NCBI GenBank assembly: GCA_017311185.1
Contig: JAESUZ010001739.1
Coordinates: forward strand, 806,001-870,000
Reading direction: 5' to 3'
DNA length: 64,000 bases
From: Proteles cristata cristata
Taxonomy: Eukaryota; Chordata; Mammalia; Carnivora; Hyaenidae
Shown here: positions 37,101 to 52,100 of the stretch, in pieces
How the letters are laid out: every line of letters begins with the position of its first letter
Position numbering within the stretch: the first letter of the stretch is position 1
The notes under the pieces: generated by a model
Told to the model about the DNA's origin: nothing
Database searches by the model: none
The model's input: only the letters and a program-made list of their open reading frames with translations
Position numbers and translations under genes: made by a program

Positions 37101-40100
37101 TAAGTAAGGTCACACAGACAGATCCAGCATGTCTGCTTTCTTCTTCTAAAAGTGTTTCCAAACAGGTATTTCCCAAAAGGCATATATACTGAGATCAAAA
37201 ATATCTCTAACTTTCAAGTTAAATAAAATTTTCCTTATCCATCCATCTACTGCGTTTAGCCCAGATGCTGCACATCCAAAAAAAAGAACCTGATGGAGTC
37301 ACCTGGAAAAATTTAGTAGTCACTACTGGTTATCTAGACTGTAGTTTTGAACATGCAATTATACTATAATCATAATTTTTAAAATTCAAACAACTAGAAA
37401 ACGTGCTGATAACTGATTTCAACAATTCTGACTTTACAGATGAGAAGCCAAGCAAACAGAAAAGTAAAGAATTGCTTGGCTCAAGAGCATTAATTAGTGG
37501 CAGAGTTACCACTAGAAACCAGCTTTTAAGGTACATGGAGTAATGTTCTCCAATACACTGCCAGAGAATACAATGCTGGGTGCCTGAAATCCACTTAAGG
37601 TAAGCAAAGACTGTATAAAATATCATAATATGTCATGATTATATAAAATAAACACACAAAATCTTTGTGCAAATTCAAAATTTTGTTCCCTTCTAAACAG
37701 TACTTTTGTTACGTCTCAAACACTGCTGATAGCACTGTAATAACTGAACACACATCAAGATTTCCTTTCTGTAACTTTAAAAGTATGAGCGATTTAGTTC
37801 TTGCCCAATGAGCATGAAACAGCCTACTTACACTTCCAACTCCAAAAAAGTAAATAAACCTCCTCTGAGCCTTACAGTTAAGGTTACCTTCATATAGCTA
37901 AAATAAAATCATGAATAAATAACCATTTCCTTACATATGACAATATTAAAAAGACAGAGACTTTCTGAAACTTAGACCAATACCTAGCTATAAAATATGA
38001 CATATACTCTCGTTTCTCTTCAGATCGTATAAATCTTTCGTCTTTTACTAAAATATGACACACACAACCAGCCTGAGAAATAAACTCCTAGACCAAAGTA
38101 TAATTAGTTTTACTAGTTCAATTCAATCACTTAGGAACCACCTCTACATCAGGAATGCTTCTATGTTTTGGATAAAAGAGTCCCTTTGAAGGATTCACAC
38201 CTGGTGAGGAAGCAGAAACAAGTAATTCCAAAAATATGGTTAAGCCCAAAAGATAAATGAGAAGATGTTCAACGTCAATTATCATTAGGGAAATACAAAT
38301 CAAAGTCACAATGAGATATCACCTCACACTTGTCAGAATGGCTAAAATCAAAAACAAAAGAAAGTGCTGGCAAGGATGTGGAAAAAGGAACTTCCATGCA
38401 ATGTTGGTAAGAATGCAAACCTGTGCAGCCACTGTGGAAGATAGTATGGAAGTCCCTCAAAATATTAAAAATAGAACTATCGTATGTTCCAGTAGAATAT
38501 TTACCCCAAGAATATGAAGACATTAATTCAAAGGGATATATGCACTCCTATATTTACTGTAGCATTATTTATAATAGCCAAATTATGAAAGGAGCCCAAG
38601 AGTCCAATGACAGATGAATAGATGGATAGATGAATGGATAAAGATATAGTGTATATACATATATGAACACACATATACACCATGGGATACTATTCAGCCA
38701 TAAAAAAGAAGAAAACCTTGCCATCTGCAACAACATGGACGGATTTGTAGAGTATAACGCTAAACAAACTAAGCCAGAGAAGAACACACACCAGAGGACT
38801 TTGTGCACATGTAGAATTTAAGAAACAAAACAAACGGGGGGGGGCGGGGGAAGACAAACCAAAAACCAGACTCAACTATACAGAACAGATAGATGGTTAC
38901 CAGAGGGAAGGTGAATGGGGGGATGGGTGAAATAGGTAACAGGAATTAAGAACACACTTATTGTAATTAGCATGGAGTAATATATGGAATTATTGAATCA
39001 CTATATTATACACCTGAAACTAATATAATGCTATGTTAACTACACTGGAATTAAAATTTTAAAAATTAAATTTAAAAAATTATAATTAAAAACATAGGAA
39101 AAAATATGGTTAAGCGTCAAGGTAGATGTATGCAAAACAACATGTATAACTCTATCATAGCATGGCAAAGGGTCATTCAAAATGAGGGAGTGGTAAAGGA
39201 AGAAATCTGGGAATACAAGAGGCAGTTTAGAGATATTAAGTGATCTACCTTAATGGCCTCTACTTGCTGGCAGATCATTTTCAGTAAAGAATTTTGATCT
39301 TCTGCCCATCGAGGTGGTGTTTTGGGAGAATACTAAAAAAGTAACAAAAAATTTAAAACATTCAGAATAGAAACATATTCTGCAATGGAGCAATTCATTT
39401 CTTTGTATTTACCTTGTAACTTTTACTTGGTGATAGAGAGTATTTGGTGGGAGACGGTGTAGAATGTTTTACTTCTGAATCTGCATTTCGAGAAGAACCA
39501 TTTTTATAAAGTAGACCTCCTTCACTATAATCATCAAGTTCCTGCATGACTGAATTAAGCATCTCTTTTACAGACTCCAGTGGCACAGGCAACTAAAAAC
39601 AAAAGGCATGAATCAAGTTTGCAGATATAAACAACTCTGAAATAAATACAAGGATTTTATCTTACTGATGTACTTCTATTTTCTCATTTTTGTATAATAA
39701 CCACTCTTTATTTTACGTAAGAACACAGCTGAAACTGCTGTGTAATCTAAAGTCTTCTGACTCTAAAGTTTACTATTAATACCCCTATTAGACATAGTAA
39801 TAGAAGAGTGTTAACCTAGGAATATTTTCCCACATGACACAAAATAAGCTACTGATTTTTATTGATTTTGAACAGGGAAACACAGGTGCTAGAATGCACC
39901 AGACAATATCAATTCTAATTTAAGAGCAGCAACATGAATTAATCAACAAAATATTTGAAAAGTTGCATAGAACTATAGTTAATCATGACAGTCTAAAGCG
40001 CTGGCAGTTAAAGAAAAAAACAAAAAACATAGTCCATAGCAAATGGTAAAGAGGAGGAGAAATGCTCTGAAAGTGTCAGCAACTATTTTCAATTTCAGTG

Positions 40101-43100
40101 AAATGTTTAACTGCAAAATTCATTAACAGCAAGGAATTAGGCTACAGTATTTGCTTTGATTATGTTGCCAAGGTAACAAAAATAAATGTTCTTCCTTAGA
40201 AACCTTTTTTATTCCCCAATAACCATTTTTGTAAGAATAAAAAGCTAGATTCCCATGTTTAAAAAAAACACCACAAAAAAAAAAAAAAACCACACCTAAG
40301 AAAAAGCAATGCTAATTAAACATTTATACACACACTGTTCTATGCATTAATAATAGTATATTACTGAGTATTTCTGGAATTATCAAAATATAAAACCAAA
40401 GCGAAAAAAACACTTATTACCCAGTTATCAACAGTAAGAAAGTACAAACAGCCTGCAGCTTACCTTCCTGGTTACTGAAAGATTGGAATCACTGTCATCT
40501 AAAATCTTTATTAGGTAGTCCCTGGTCTTTCTCAGATAATTTTTGCATTCTTCTTGTTCTTCAGGAGAAAGGGCATCATTTTCAATGTCTTCTGCTTTTC
40601 TGTGAAAAATCTATACAAAGAATGCTCTTATGAAATTTAAGTTTTTCAACACAAAAACACTGTTAACTCACCTACCACCATATACTTACCAGTGCAAGAT
40701 TCCAGTAAGAAACAACGTTTTTTATAGATTCAAAAGCAGTGATAGCATCTTCTATATTTCCATTAACTACATCCAATATAGCAAATGTTATGTTTGCTTC
40801 TTCCTCGTATTCACCAACTTCAGATGCCTAAACACATTTAGTAATTTTTAGTCCAGCTGTCTCTCTCCAGAATATCAATCCCAAGTGATTCCCCAAAGAT
40901 TTTACATGATCTATGAAATTAACTGTTCAGCCCTCTTTTCTGCATGTTTTGTAACAAGTAGTGGATTTTGGAGAAAAGGATCAAGTAGCCAGGTAATTTA
41001 TTTAAGCAGTTTATACCTCTGTTTCTTTGTTTATAAACTAGAAATCCACATCTTCAGTTCATTCACAAAGGATCCTCCATTACCTGAATGTCTGCACTAT
41101 GAAAATGTCTAAACAAAGGGTCTGTAGGTTCAGGAATACTGCTCTTCTTTTTGATTATCTTCAACATTGGCAAAACCTTCTTCCAATAATGAACACTTCT
41201 GCCTATGTATTCCCGTTGGTCATAAAAAGAATTAAGACTGCTGCCCTAAAACAGAAAGTTAGAAGTACACAATCTAAGGAACACAAATAACAGAATCTAA
41301 AAATTCCTTTAAAAATGGTCTGAACAAGTGGTTAAAATTTCAAATCAAAGCATAACAGAACCTCAAAAGTCATATGCCTCATTTTCTAAATGTTGGAATA
41401 ACCAACCACCTGGATATCAGCGATCATTCTAGACCCAACATTTAAACACTTTCAATGATACTACCTAATAAGGCAGCCCTATTTTTTAATAATTTAAAAA
41501 TAAAATAAAATTTAATCTATTTTTTAAAAATTGCCAATTTAGGGGCATCTGGCTGGCTCAGTTGGTTAACGACTGACTTAGGCCCAGGTCACGATCTCAG
41601 AATTCATGGGTTCTAGCCCAGCAACAGCCTCTGCACTGGAAGTATGGAGCATGCTTGGATTTCTCTCTTGCTCGCTCTCTCTGTCCCTACACTGCTCATG
41701 CACACACTCTCTCTCAAAGTAAATAAACTTTAAAAGTTGCCATTTTAAACATTAAAAAAAAAAATTTAAAAAAAAATTAAAAAAAAAAAATGGGTCGCCT
41801 GGGTGGCTTAGTCGGTTAAGCGTCCGACTTTCGCTTAGGTCATGATCTCGCGGTTTGTGGGTTCGAGCCCCGCGTCAGGCTCTGTGCTGACTGCCAGCTC
41901 AGAGCCTGGAGCCTGTTTCTGTCTGTGACCCCCTCTCTCTCTGATCCTCCCCTGCTCACGCTGTCTGTCTCTCTCTCTCTCTCTCTCCTTGAAATAAATA
42001 AAACATTAAAAAAAAATTTTTTTTTAAATGTTGCCATTTTACATAGCCAAAACCAATCAGTTTAGTCACAGATGTAGTCACATCTACAGTTAACCTTGCC
42101 ACAAAACAGATTCCAAATATTTAGAAAGATCTGGCTCTCAATCTAGAGTCTTCTGCTACTAGTATGTTAAAAAAAAAAAAAAAAATTCAAGCTGGATGAT
42201 AATTAACATAATTATCATTATTAACATAATTATCAATAATGTAATTATTAAGTAATAATAAGAGCAGTTAATACTTATGTAACATTTACGTGCCAGGCAC
42301 TGTTCAAAGTACTTATATCTTAACTGTTAACAATTTTGTGGCAAGAGTAAAAAATACATTTCACCTGGCATAAGAGGAACAAGTGGATACTGTTTCTTTG
42401 ACCTAAAAAACTCAGTGAAAAGTTTATGATTTTTAAAAATTAGATAATGTTCCAGTGAAAATTCATTTGAGATTCCTTAATAAATTATTAAAAGTAAAAC
42501 AAAAATTAGGTAACGTTCTTGGGTTGCTCAGCTGGTTGAGCGTCCGACTTCAGCTCACGTCATGGTCTTGCAGCTCGTAAGTTTGAGCCCCATCAGGCTC
42601 TGTGCTGACAGCTCAGAGCCTGGATAGAGCCTGCTTCAGATTCTATGGTTTCCTCTCTCTCAAAAATAAACATGAAAAAAAATTGTTTAAATAGAAATTA
42701 GATAATGTTCTTAAAAATGCTTTAACTTTAATGAACTCACCGTTTTTTGAAGGCATCTTGCCCAATGTACAAGCAGGGCAGTCTGAAGGCCATGTTTTTC
42801 CTGGCCCCTTAGAGTGTTTATGTCATGCTGAACTATAAGTCGCAATTTTGCTGAGGTTCCAGGTCTGAAAAAGTTTTAATAAAACTGATTTACAAATGTC
42901 AATTTCAAAACATACATGCATATTAATCATCACATAATAATTAAACTCAATCTTCATATGAGACTTAGCTACCTAGGCAATAAGTTTTTAAATTAGTTTT
43001 TAAAGTTAAAAACCTAGGCAGGAAGTTAAAGCAGTATTTTTATTTTACTACTTACATTGCTTTTCTGTGAATTAAATTACAAACTGCATCCCACCAAGAT

Positions 43101-46100
43101 TTTTGTCTCTCTGTACAAAGCTGCTTACACACAGGAAGTGGCAAGCATAGAGGCTGATAGAAGCTGTGGTGAGAATTATACTTCTCCTTTATTTGTAAGT
43201 GGCTGGTATATATCACCCCAAGCAGAAATACCTGGTTTATTTAAAGAAAGATCAATTTAAATTAGGCAAAAAATTAAACAAAACACAAAATATTTAATTG
43301 TTAAAATCTCTGCTTACCTCAAGATCTAAAACACATATTGATTCGGGTGCGTTTGTTTCAAGTCTTGAGGTTTCCTGGGGCAAATGATGAAACAGCTGCT
43401 TTAGCCATTTTCGAACTGCAGGTAAGGTAGGCAGTGAATTCCACTGTAAGCCAAGCCAGGTAAGGTGCTGGAGACTACCATTATGTGCTCGAATGGCACC
43501 TGAAACAGATAAAACTGGATTGGGTTTTGGAAATTTTGCTTGTGCCATCAGTTTTGCGAATTACTCATAATAAATGTATCTTAATTTTAGAAATGCTTTT
43601 CTATATGAACTGGCACAAATTTTATAAGTAAAGTTTCATGTACTTACTAAAGGTATTCACACTTTTTATCTAGGAATTTTATGACCATAGTGATGAAGAA
43701 AACTCTTTGCAATTTCATCTAAGGAAAAAATAAAAGGTACTCACCAGAACTCAATAAAACACTGAAGTGACAAAAGCCACCCAGGAAAAAAATCCTGAAA
43801 CAATGGGTTTTCCTTTAAGTAAAGAGTCACTAAAACAGTGGGATACCACTACATTAATCCCTTGGAATAGTAAAGAGATCTTTTCTTCTACAAGAAATTA
43901 AAAAAAAAAAATTAACGTTTATTCATTTTTGAGAGAGAGTGACAGACTGAGAGTGAGGCTGAGAGAGGGAGACACAGAATCTAAAGCAGGTTCTACACTA
44001 TGAGCTGTCAGCAAAGTTCAAAGCAGGGCTTGAATCCACAAAGTATGAGACCATGACCTCAGCTGAAGTTGGACCCTTAACCATCTGAGAATCCCATCCC
44101 TCCTCTACAATAAATTTAATACTGAAAAAGTTATGGGCTTTTGGAAGCATAAAGAGGTACAACCCTTCTAGCAATATGGCACTTTGCAAGAGATTTGAAG
44201 TTCATCAACTTTACTCCAGTCATTCTATCTTTAGGAAACGCTATGGGAAAATGTGAAATGGAGATACTTTAACAGTGAACAAACGGTTAGATGCTGAACA
44301 ACAAAAAGTGTCATGAAAATTATGGCTAATTGATACAACAGATTATATTAGCATTAAAAGTGGTATTTACCAAACAGATAAACAGGGAGATAATTCACAA
44401 ATGAAGACAATCATATTATAGTATAAACAACTATTTAGAGGAAAAACATGGGACACCGGGCTTAGTTAAGTATCCGACTTCAGCTCAGATCATGGTCTCA
44501 CAGCTTTTGAGTTCAAGCTCCTCACTGGGCTCAGTGGTGACAAGTCAGAGCCTGGAGCCTGCTTCAAATGCTGTATCTCCCTCTCTTTCTGCCCCTCCCC
44601 TGCTTGCTCACTCTCTCAAAAATGAATAAACATTTTAAAAAATGTTAAAGTATAAAAGAAAAACACGCCACCATTACCACTACCAACCCCTCAGATCCCC
44701 CTACCTAACTAAAAACCTCAAAGACATACAGGAAAATATTAAGTCATTATTTCTGAGTAACGAGATTATGAGCAATTTATTTCTTTTTGCTTTTATTCTT
44801 CTCCTAAAATAAGATTAAGATACAAAATGTTTACTTCAAAAGATAAAACTTACCAACATCATATCTTGCCAAATCATCAGGCTCTGGTGCTTGCACAGCA
44901 ATGTTTCCAATATCATCTTTACCAAGGAAAGATCTATCCTTAGGTGACTGGCTAGAAAACAGAGCATCATACAAAGCAGACTGCCCACTTTTATTGGCAA
45001 AGGATTCTACAACCTCTTTTAAAAAATCTTGCTTGTCACGACTTAAGTTTAGCAGCATGTGTCCTGAAAAACAAATTATTTCCATCATTTGAAAAACATT
45101 GTTCTTACTCACATCTCTCAATAGTTTCATTCATATACCCTAAGGAGAAAAAAAATATGACTACCTTAGGGCTAACCCTCCAGCCCAGAAACCACAACTG
45201 AACAAAAAGGGTTCTTCAGCAAAAAATGGATAAAGATTACAGATTTAAGAGCTATCTGTATCTACATACTAGACTGAAAGGAAAGAGAAGACCTGAATAT
45301 GTGAGAAAAATGTAAAAAGCATTTGAAGTATTTACATTTTAGATGGAAACTGTGTAATTTAAGTGGCCAAAGGAGGGCAGAGCCAACCTCAAATTCTCTG
45401 ATCTGTCAACCAATTTCTAAGCCCAGCTGCTAAGACTCATCCTTGAAAAAGTTTTTAAAAACAATTATTTCCAGGCCACACTCCCAGAGATTCTGATTCC
45501 ACAGGTTTGGGGTAAGGAATCTATTTTTAAAACACTCCTTGGATAAAGTTCTTGTACCTCCCGTAACATGGATGAACCCTGAAAACACTATGGTAAATGG
45601 AAGAAATGTCAGTCACAAATAGACCACACAATGTATGCTTCAATTTATAAAAAATGCCCAGAATAAGGAAATCGAAAGAGATAGAATATAAATGGGTGTC
45701 TAAGACTAGGGGGTTTGGGGGGAAATGGGAAGTGACTACTAATGGCTATGACATTTCTTTACAAGGTGATGAAGATGTTCTAAAATTGTGGTGATGATTG
45801 CACAATTCTGTGAACATACTAAAAACCACTGAGTCATACATTTATGTGAATTATATAGTATGTGAAGTTACTCTCAATTAAGCTGTTTTAAAAAAAAAAA
45901 TCCAAAAACACCATTCCTTTGAATAATTCTGCTAGTCAGTCAGGTTTGGTTACCACCAGACTTTCTCTCCAAAAATTTGAAGAAACAGATTCAGGAATGC
46001 CCAAATCAAAAATGTTAAAAAACATTTCATTTTACTAACTATAACCCTGCAAAAGCATCTATGACAACCCTGCAAGGAAGACAGGAAACATAAGAAAAAA

Positions 46101-49100
46101 ATGCAAAGTTACTTCTTTAAGGACTGAAAGTCCACCTCTTACACAAAAGTAAGCTATAGGATAGAGGAGCAATATAAGCTTTGATCAACAGTCTAACAAG
46201 AAAGCTTAGAGTAACTTTGATTTAATAGTACTACTTGCTCTTTACAAAGTTCATTCAACTTGATATCAAAACTGCTGCTTACATAAATTGCTTGATTCAC
46301 TGGCCAATATCTTGAAGTTTCTGCCTCACCAAAACCAGATGATATGTAACAGACGTTTGGATCCATCCCAAATAGTCAAAAGTGGAATAAATATACAAAT
46401 TCCAAAAGCATATAACAGTATGTAAGTATATGTCTTTTATCTTATTATGTTGTCAGTTCCTTAAGAGATCCATTACTTCTTCAGCTTTATATTCCTCATA
46501 GCAAGATCTTATAAACTACGGGTGTTAAACGGCTGGCAAATCAGTAGTTATTCTTAGTTTAAGAAGTGCATTAAAATATTTAGAATGGAGGCTTTAGCAC
46601 CATTAGATAAATAGATCTATTATCTATAAATAGATAAATAGATAAAGCAGGGATTAAAGACTTTCTCCATCCAGGAGCAAACAGTATGAAACATTTGTTA
46701 CTTTCTGAAGGAGGCACTACCAGTTCTACCTCTCTTGCCTTCATCCAAGATGGCAAAGAGGAATAAATGATTATGCAAAGTATCTCCTAAACAAACAGGA
46801 TTATCATAAGATGTACTCTAACAAAGAATTTTTTTCTTTTTAAAATAAAATTAATTAAATATTACTATTACCTGATTGGCTCAGACGATCATAGGCCATC
46901 ATTTCCAGTAGATTTTGTCCAGCTTCACCTTTTATTAATTTAATCTTTGGTCTTGGAACCTGGTAATTTTAAAATCAAGTCTTAATTTAGTGATATCCAT
47001 ATTTCTAACAGTAACATGTTCCTTTCTGTTACCCTGTGCTTTTTTTTTTTTTTGATGACGAACTATTAACCAATGGCTAAACTGAGGAGTTGCAGTTTTT
47101 CAACTGAAAAAACGGGGAATCAAGGAATTTAGATAACATATAAAAGCTGTCTACAAAGGTTAACTTCCAAGAAATTACTTTCTACTATAAAAGCACCTTC
47201 AACTGCTACACTACAGACAGCACATTTTCAAAGAGTATGGATACTGTGGGACACCACTGGGATCAAGTGAGACACCTTGCAAAAGGACTACAAGTTGTGT
47301 CCTATGAGAAGCTGAAAAAACTAAGAGAAAATATAAAAGCTTCTTTCAGATATAAAGAAAATCATCTCATAAAAGAAGAGTTCGATGTTTTTAAATAGTA
47401 CCAAAAGAAAAACACCAATGAGTAGCAAGGTGAAAAATATTTTTGCTCCCCATAGGGAAGCACTAAGACCCAAACTATCAAAAATGCAAAAGGCTATCTT
47501 GAAAAGCAGTGAATGTTCGTCACTGAAAATATTCAGTCACAGGCAACAGCCACTTACTAGAGATAGTCTAAAAAGAATACGAGTGGTTGGAGTAACTGCT
47601 GTTAAATTTCAATGACTTTCTTAATTGGTAGTGGGAGTACAATTTGGTGCAACTTCTTTGAAGCTGGAAATTTGGCAAAAGCCCTACAAATTATAAATGC
47701 ATAGATGCACTCTGATTCTTCTTTCAAGAATTTATTTTACCCATAAAGTTTCACATGTGAAATGTCAAAAGTTATTCATTAAAGAATTATTTGAAATAGC
47801 ATAGCAAAAAAATACAAGTAACCTACTGACTTGGCTTTAGGGAACTTGTTTAAAAAAAAAAAAAGCACCAAAACTACAGTACATTCATAGAATAGAATGA
47901 TATGCAACCATAATACTCACGCTATGCTTTCTATACAGACATAGAAATATCACCAACACATATATTATGAAAACAAGCGAAGGAAGTAAAAATGTATAGA
48001 ATATTTCTATCTATAACTTTTTAAGGAAAGTGGGAGTGGGCAGTGTGTCCATTTGCTTACACATGCACAAAATATATCTTGAAGAACTCACAAGAAATGA
48101 GTATCATTAGTTCCTCCAGGGAAGAGAAGCAAATGACTGAAAGAACAGAAGTAGGAAGGAATTCTCACAGTATTACTCTTATATGCCACTAGAATTTTAG
48201 ACAATATGAATACAATTACTTTTCCAACACTAATTTTTCAAAGTAACCATATTCCTTGAATCTAAAAATCTTCTCTTTTGAGTTTTAGGAACATTAGTTA
48301 GACCTATAGTTTTATCCACAAGTTTTCTAAACATGATGGCAAACTGTCACCGAAGATGTTGAAAAACACACAAAATGAGAAACAAAATGTGATATAACTC
48401 TTTTTGCTTTCAAACTGACCTCAATTCATAAAACTGGCCCCTTTTACAGCTATCATTTATGATTAATTAGTTATGAATCCACTCAGTCACATCATCCCAA
48501 GTCAACATTTTCTCACCTGAAATTAAACAGTTTCAAGAGAGACTTTGCGTATTGCCTACCTGAAATGGAGATACACTTAATAAAACCACAATATTCACTT
48601 GATCAAGAGTCTGAAAATCCTACCATTAAAGACACTGGCCTGACAGGATTCCTTAAGGACTCCTATGTCAGTCTACACTTCCCTTGTATACTTATAATCA
48701 TTTGATAATTAAGTTTTACAACACGTGACAACATAAAATTCAGGCATCTAAGAGGTTTCCATTTTTTATCCATTCAATGGAAATGTGTAGTAGGTAAAAG
48801 AGAAGGACTGAAATAGACATCTCTGTGCTGAAATGAGACAATGGAAAAACTGAAAAAAGCAAAATGTTAGACAGTAGATAAAGCACACCTTCACTGAGAC
48901 AACAGAGTTTTTAAAAGTAAAGAAAGGAGGGGCGCCTGGGTGGCTCACTTGGTTAAGCATCTGACTTTGGTTCAGGTCATAATCTCAGGGTTTATGGGTT
49001 CGAGCCCCACGTCAAGATCCGTGCTAACAGCTCAGAGTCTGGAGCCTGCTTTGGATTCTGTGTCTCCCCTCTGTCTCTGTCCCTCACCTGTTCACGTGCT

Positions 49101-52100
49101 CGCTCGTTCTCAAAAAATAAACAGTAAACAAACAGTAAAAAAAAAAAAAAAGTAAAAAACGGATGTGTTGTATGCTTACATATGCAGAAAAATTTCTGAA
49201 TACTCAAGATACTGGCTACAGTATTTGTCTTATAGGAAAGATTTGAGTGAATTGTTTAAGAAGGAAATTTAGGGGCACCTGGGTGGCTTAGTCAGTTAAG
49301 CATCGGACTCTTGATTTCAGCTCAGGTCATGATCTCGTGGTTTGTGAGTTCGTGCCTGGCATTGGGCACTGTGCTGACAGTGCGGAGCCTGCTTGGGATT
49401 CTCTCAGTCCCTCCCCGGCTCTCTCTCCCTCTATCTCAAGATAAATAAATAAGCTTTTAAAAAATAATAAATAGAGGCGCCTGGGTGGCTTAGTCAGTTA
49501 AGCGTCCGACTTTCCCTTAGGTCATGATCTCGCGGTTCGTGGGTTCGAGCCCCGCATCGGGTTCTGTGCTGACTGTCAGCTCAGAGCCTGGAGCCTGTTT
49601 CAGAGTCTGTAACTCCCTCTCTCTCTGACCCTCCCCTGCTCACGCGGTCTCTCTCTCCTAGAAATAAATAAAACATTAAAAATAAATAAATAATGAAGGA
49701 AATTTAGTTTTTACTATTAAAAAGGGCTAAAGTTTAAAACAATTGACTGCATTAACTTTAAAATATATATATTTTTAAAAAGCAATAGATTCTAGTTTCC
49801 ATTAAAAATAACCATTACTTACTTGAAAATTCTTTAAAAATATTAATCATAAGAACATTTTAGTGCCTACATAAATTAGCAACTTCATTAACTTCATTCA
49901 TTTTCACTAATACTTATATACTTCTTTATGAACCAAAATGCTTCTGCTAACAAGCATTTAACATTGTGGGCTGAATATATAGAGGCGCCTGAGCGGCTCA
50001 GTAGGTTGAGCATATGATTTCGGCTCAGGTCATGATCTCACGGTTTGTGGGTTTGAGCCCTGTGTCGGGCTCTGTGCTGACAGCTAGCTCAGAGCCTAGA
50101 GCCTGCTTCAGATTCTGTGTCTCCCTCTCTCTCTGACCCTCCCATGCTTACGATGTCTGTCTCAGAGATAAAAACATTTAAAAATTAAAAAAAAAAAAAA
50201 AGATCTATATAACATGAACTCAGAGGAGGAGGATTCCCTAAAAGTACAGTGAATCCTTTTTCTTTCCCTAAGCAAAAGACAGTTCGCTAAAACTAACAAG
50301 TTTTATAAGCCAGGCCCTTTGCATTTCTGTGCAGACTGCTAATTTCTTTTCATTTCAAAATTAATACAAACTCACTAAAGAAAATATTAAAATTACAAAA
50401 ATGGATTCGGGAAGGGTTAATGGCCAGCATTTTATCATCATAATGGTTCATATTTCAGCATCTTTCCTTCATGTCATGTTCTATGTATAAAGAAAGGAAT
50501 TCTGTTTCCAAAGATGAAGATACACTGTTATATATTGTAGATGTCACCACCGTTATGAACATATTACATATGTGTTTCAATTAACATGTTAAACATTTTT
50601 CTATCATAGCTTATGTAACCATCCGCCAAATTTACTTACTTTTCTGTCAATTTATGCATGCACATAAATGCATTCTTTTTGAATCAAATTTTATCCATAT
50701 TTGAGATTATTTCCTTATTACAAGTCCCCAAAAATGGCAGAGTAAAAAGGTCAAATTCTTCAAAGTGGTCATCCAGTAAATCAAGCAATACAGACTACCA
50801 CCAGCAATGCATCAACATACCTGTTTCACTTCACCAATACTATATAAATCTTGTTATTTTTCACCTCTCAAATTAACAATTTCATTAACTTCAATTCTAC
50901 AAATTTCTTCGTATTTTCAATATATACCAGGACACACCTCCATGATATACAACAGAGTCTCAGTGAAATGTTAACTATATCCAAAACCAGAAAAAGTTTA
51001 CCTGAAACGCTATAAGATAGCACAGTGCGGCTAGTTCAGAAAGAGCTCGCCATTGCAGGTCACTATGCTGACCCATCTTCAAAAGCAGAGAACCAGCATG
51101 CATGTAGAAATGTCCTTTTACTTCTAAGAAAGTAGTTGAGAGTTCATCATTTCCACCCACACAAGATTTCACAGACTGAAGAGCACTATCAAATCTGCAA
51201 TATTAAATTATTAAACAGGTATTAAACTTATTACAGTATGAATAATCACAGTATCATGATTTAATTAAACATTAAATTAACAAAGGGATTTATTTCAAGC
51301 TTCATCTTCCACATTCAAACTAATAATCTTCATTCTCTATTTTATAAATCATGAATCATGTAGTGTTTGTTTTTATTCAACATACTTCCTATACTTCAAG
51401 TTTAACCTCTAGAATGTCTTATTCCAAACAGTTATTTCTAGCTCTACAATCACAGAAAAGATACAAATCAAAAGATATGATTACTGGGGCACCTGGGTGG
51501 TTCAGCTGGTTAAGCATCCAACTCTTGGTTTTGGCTCAGGTCATGATCTCACAGCTTCATGGGTTCTAGCCCTGCATCAAAGTCCATGCTGACAGTGCAG
51601 AGCCTGCTTGGTATTCTCCCTCTCTCTCTGCCTTTCCCCCACTCGTATTGTTTCTGTATCTCCCAAAATAAATAAACCTTTTTAAAAAAAGATGATTATT
51701 GATTACAGTATAGGTTTTGTAAGTGACCAGCATAAAACTGGAAAACTATTTTCTAGATCATACAGTTTCACTATTTAATTCAAAGTTGGAATTTCTCAAA
51801 TTAGACATGCCATTTTCAAATTGTAAGTAAATAACTGATAAGATATTAATTACAGGCTTAAATTGAATTAAGGGATTAATTGCAGGCTTAAGTTGAATTT
51901 CTATTATTCGTAAATGTACTAATTAGTGCTTCTAAATTAAAACAGTCCTCAGAATCCTCACTTTGTAAGAAAAACAACACCTAGATAGAAACATGAAGCA
52001 TGTTTTCTAAATAGGTTATAACAAGTAAGTTCCAGGAAACCCCTCGTTTCTCAAAACCCCTTCAGGGTATCAATGAAGTTCAAATTATTTTTTATAAGTT

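Larger units (their letters stand above)
41246..42740 (-). other. RANBP2: RANBP2 intron 12
   Basis: Three CanSINEs (41540-41735, 41790-42029, 42522-42695) and a MIR remnant (about 42245-42340, reverse). Confidence 0.7.
43500..44853 (-). other. RANBP2: RANBP2 intron 9
   Basis: Two CanSINEs in opposite orientation (43908-44100 minus, 44447-44645 plus). Rest unassigned. Confidence 0.7.
46960..51001 (-). other. RANBP2: RANBP2 intron 7
   Basis: 4 kb; the right half carries four CanSINEs (48930-50200). 46960-48920 has only an unassigned stretch with no clear gene or repeat. Confidence 0.65.

Noticed and set aside
47385..47615. 76-codon plus-strand open frame in intron 7
   Set aside because: No recognised protein; surrounding text resembles an old unassigned repeat, and there is no promoter or splice evidence.
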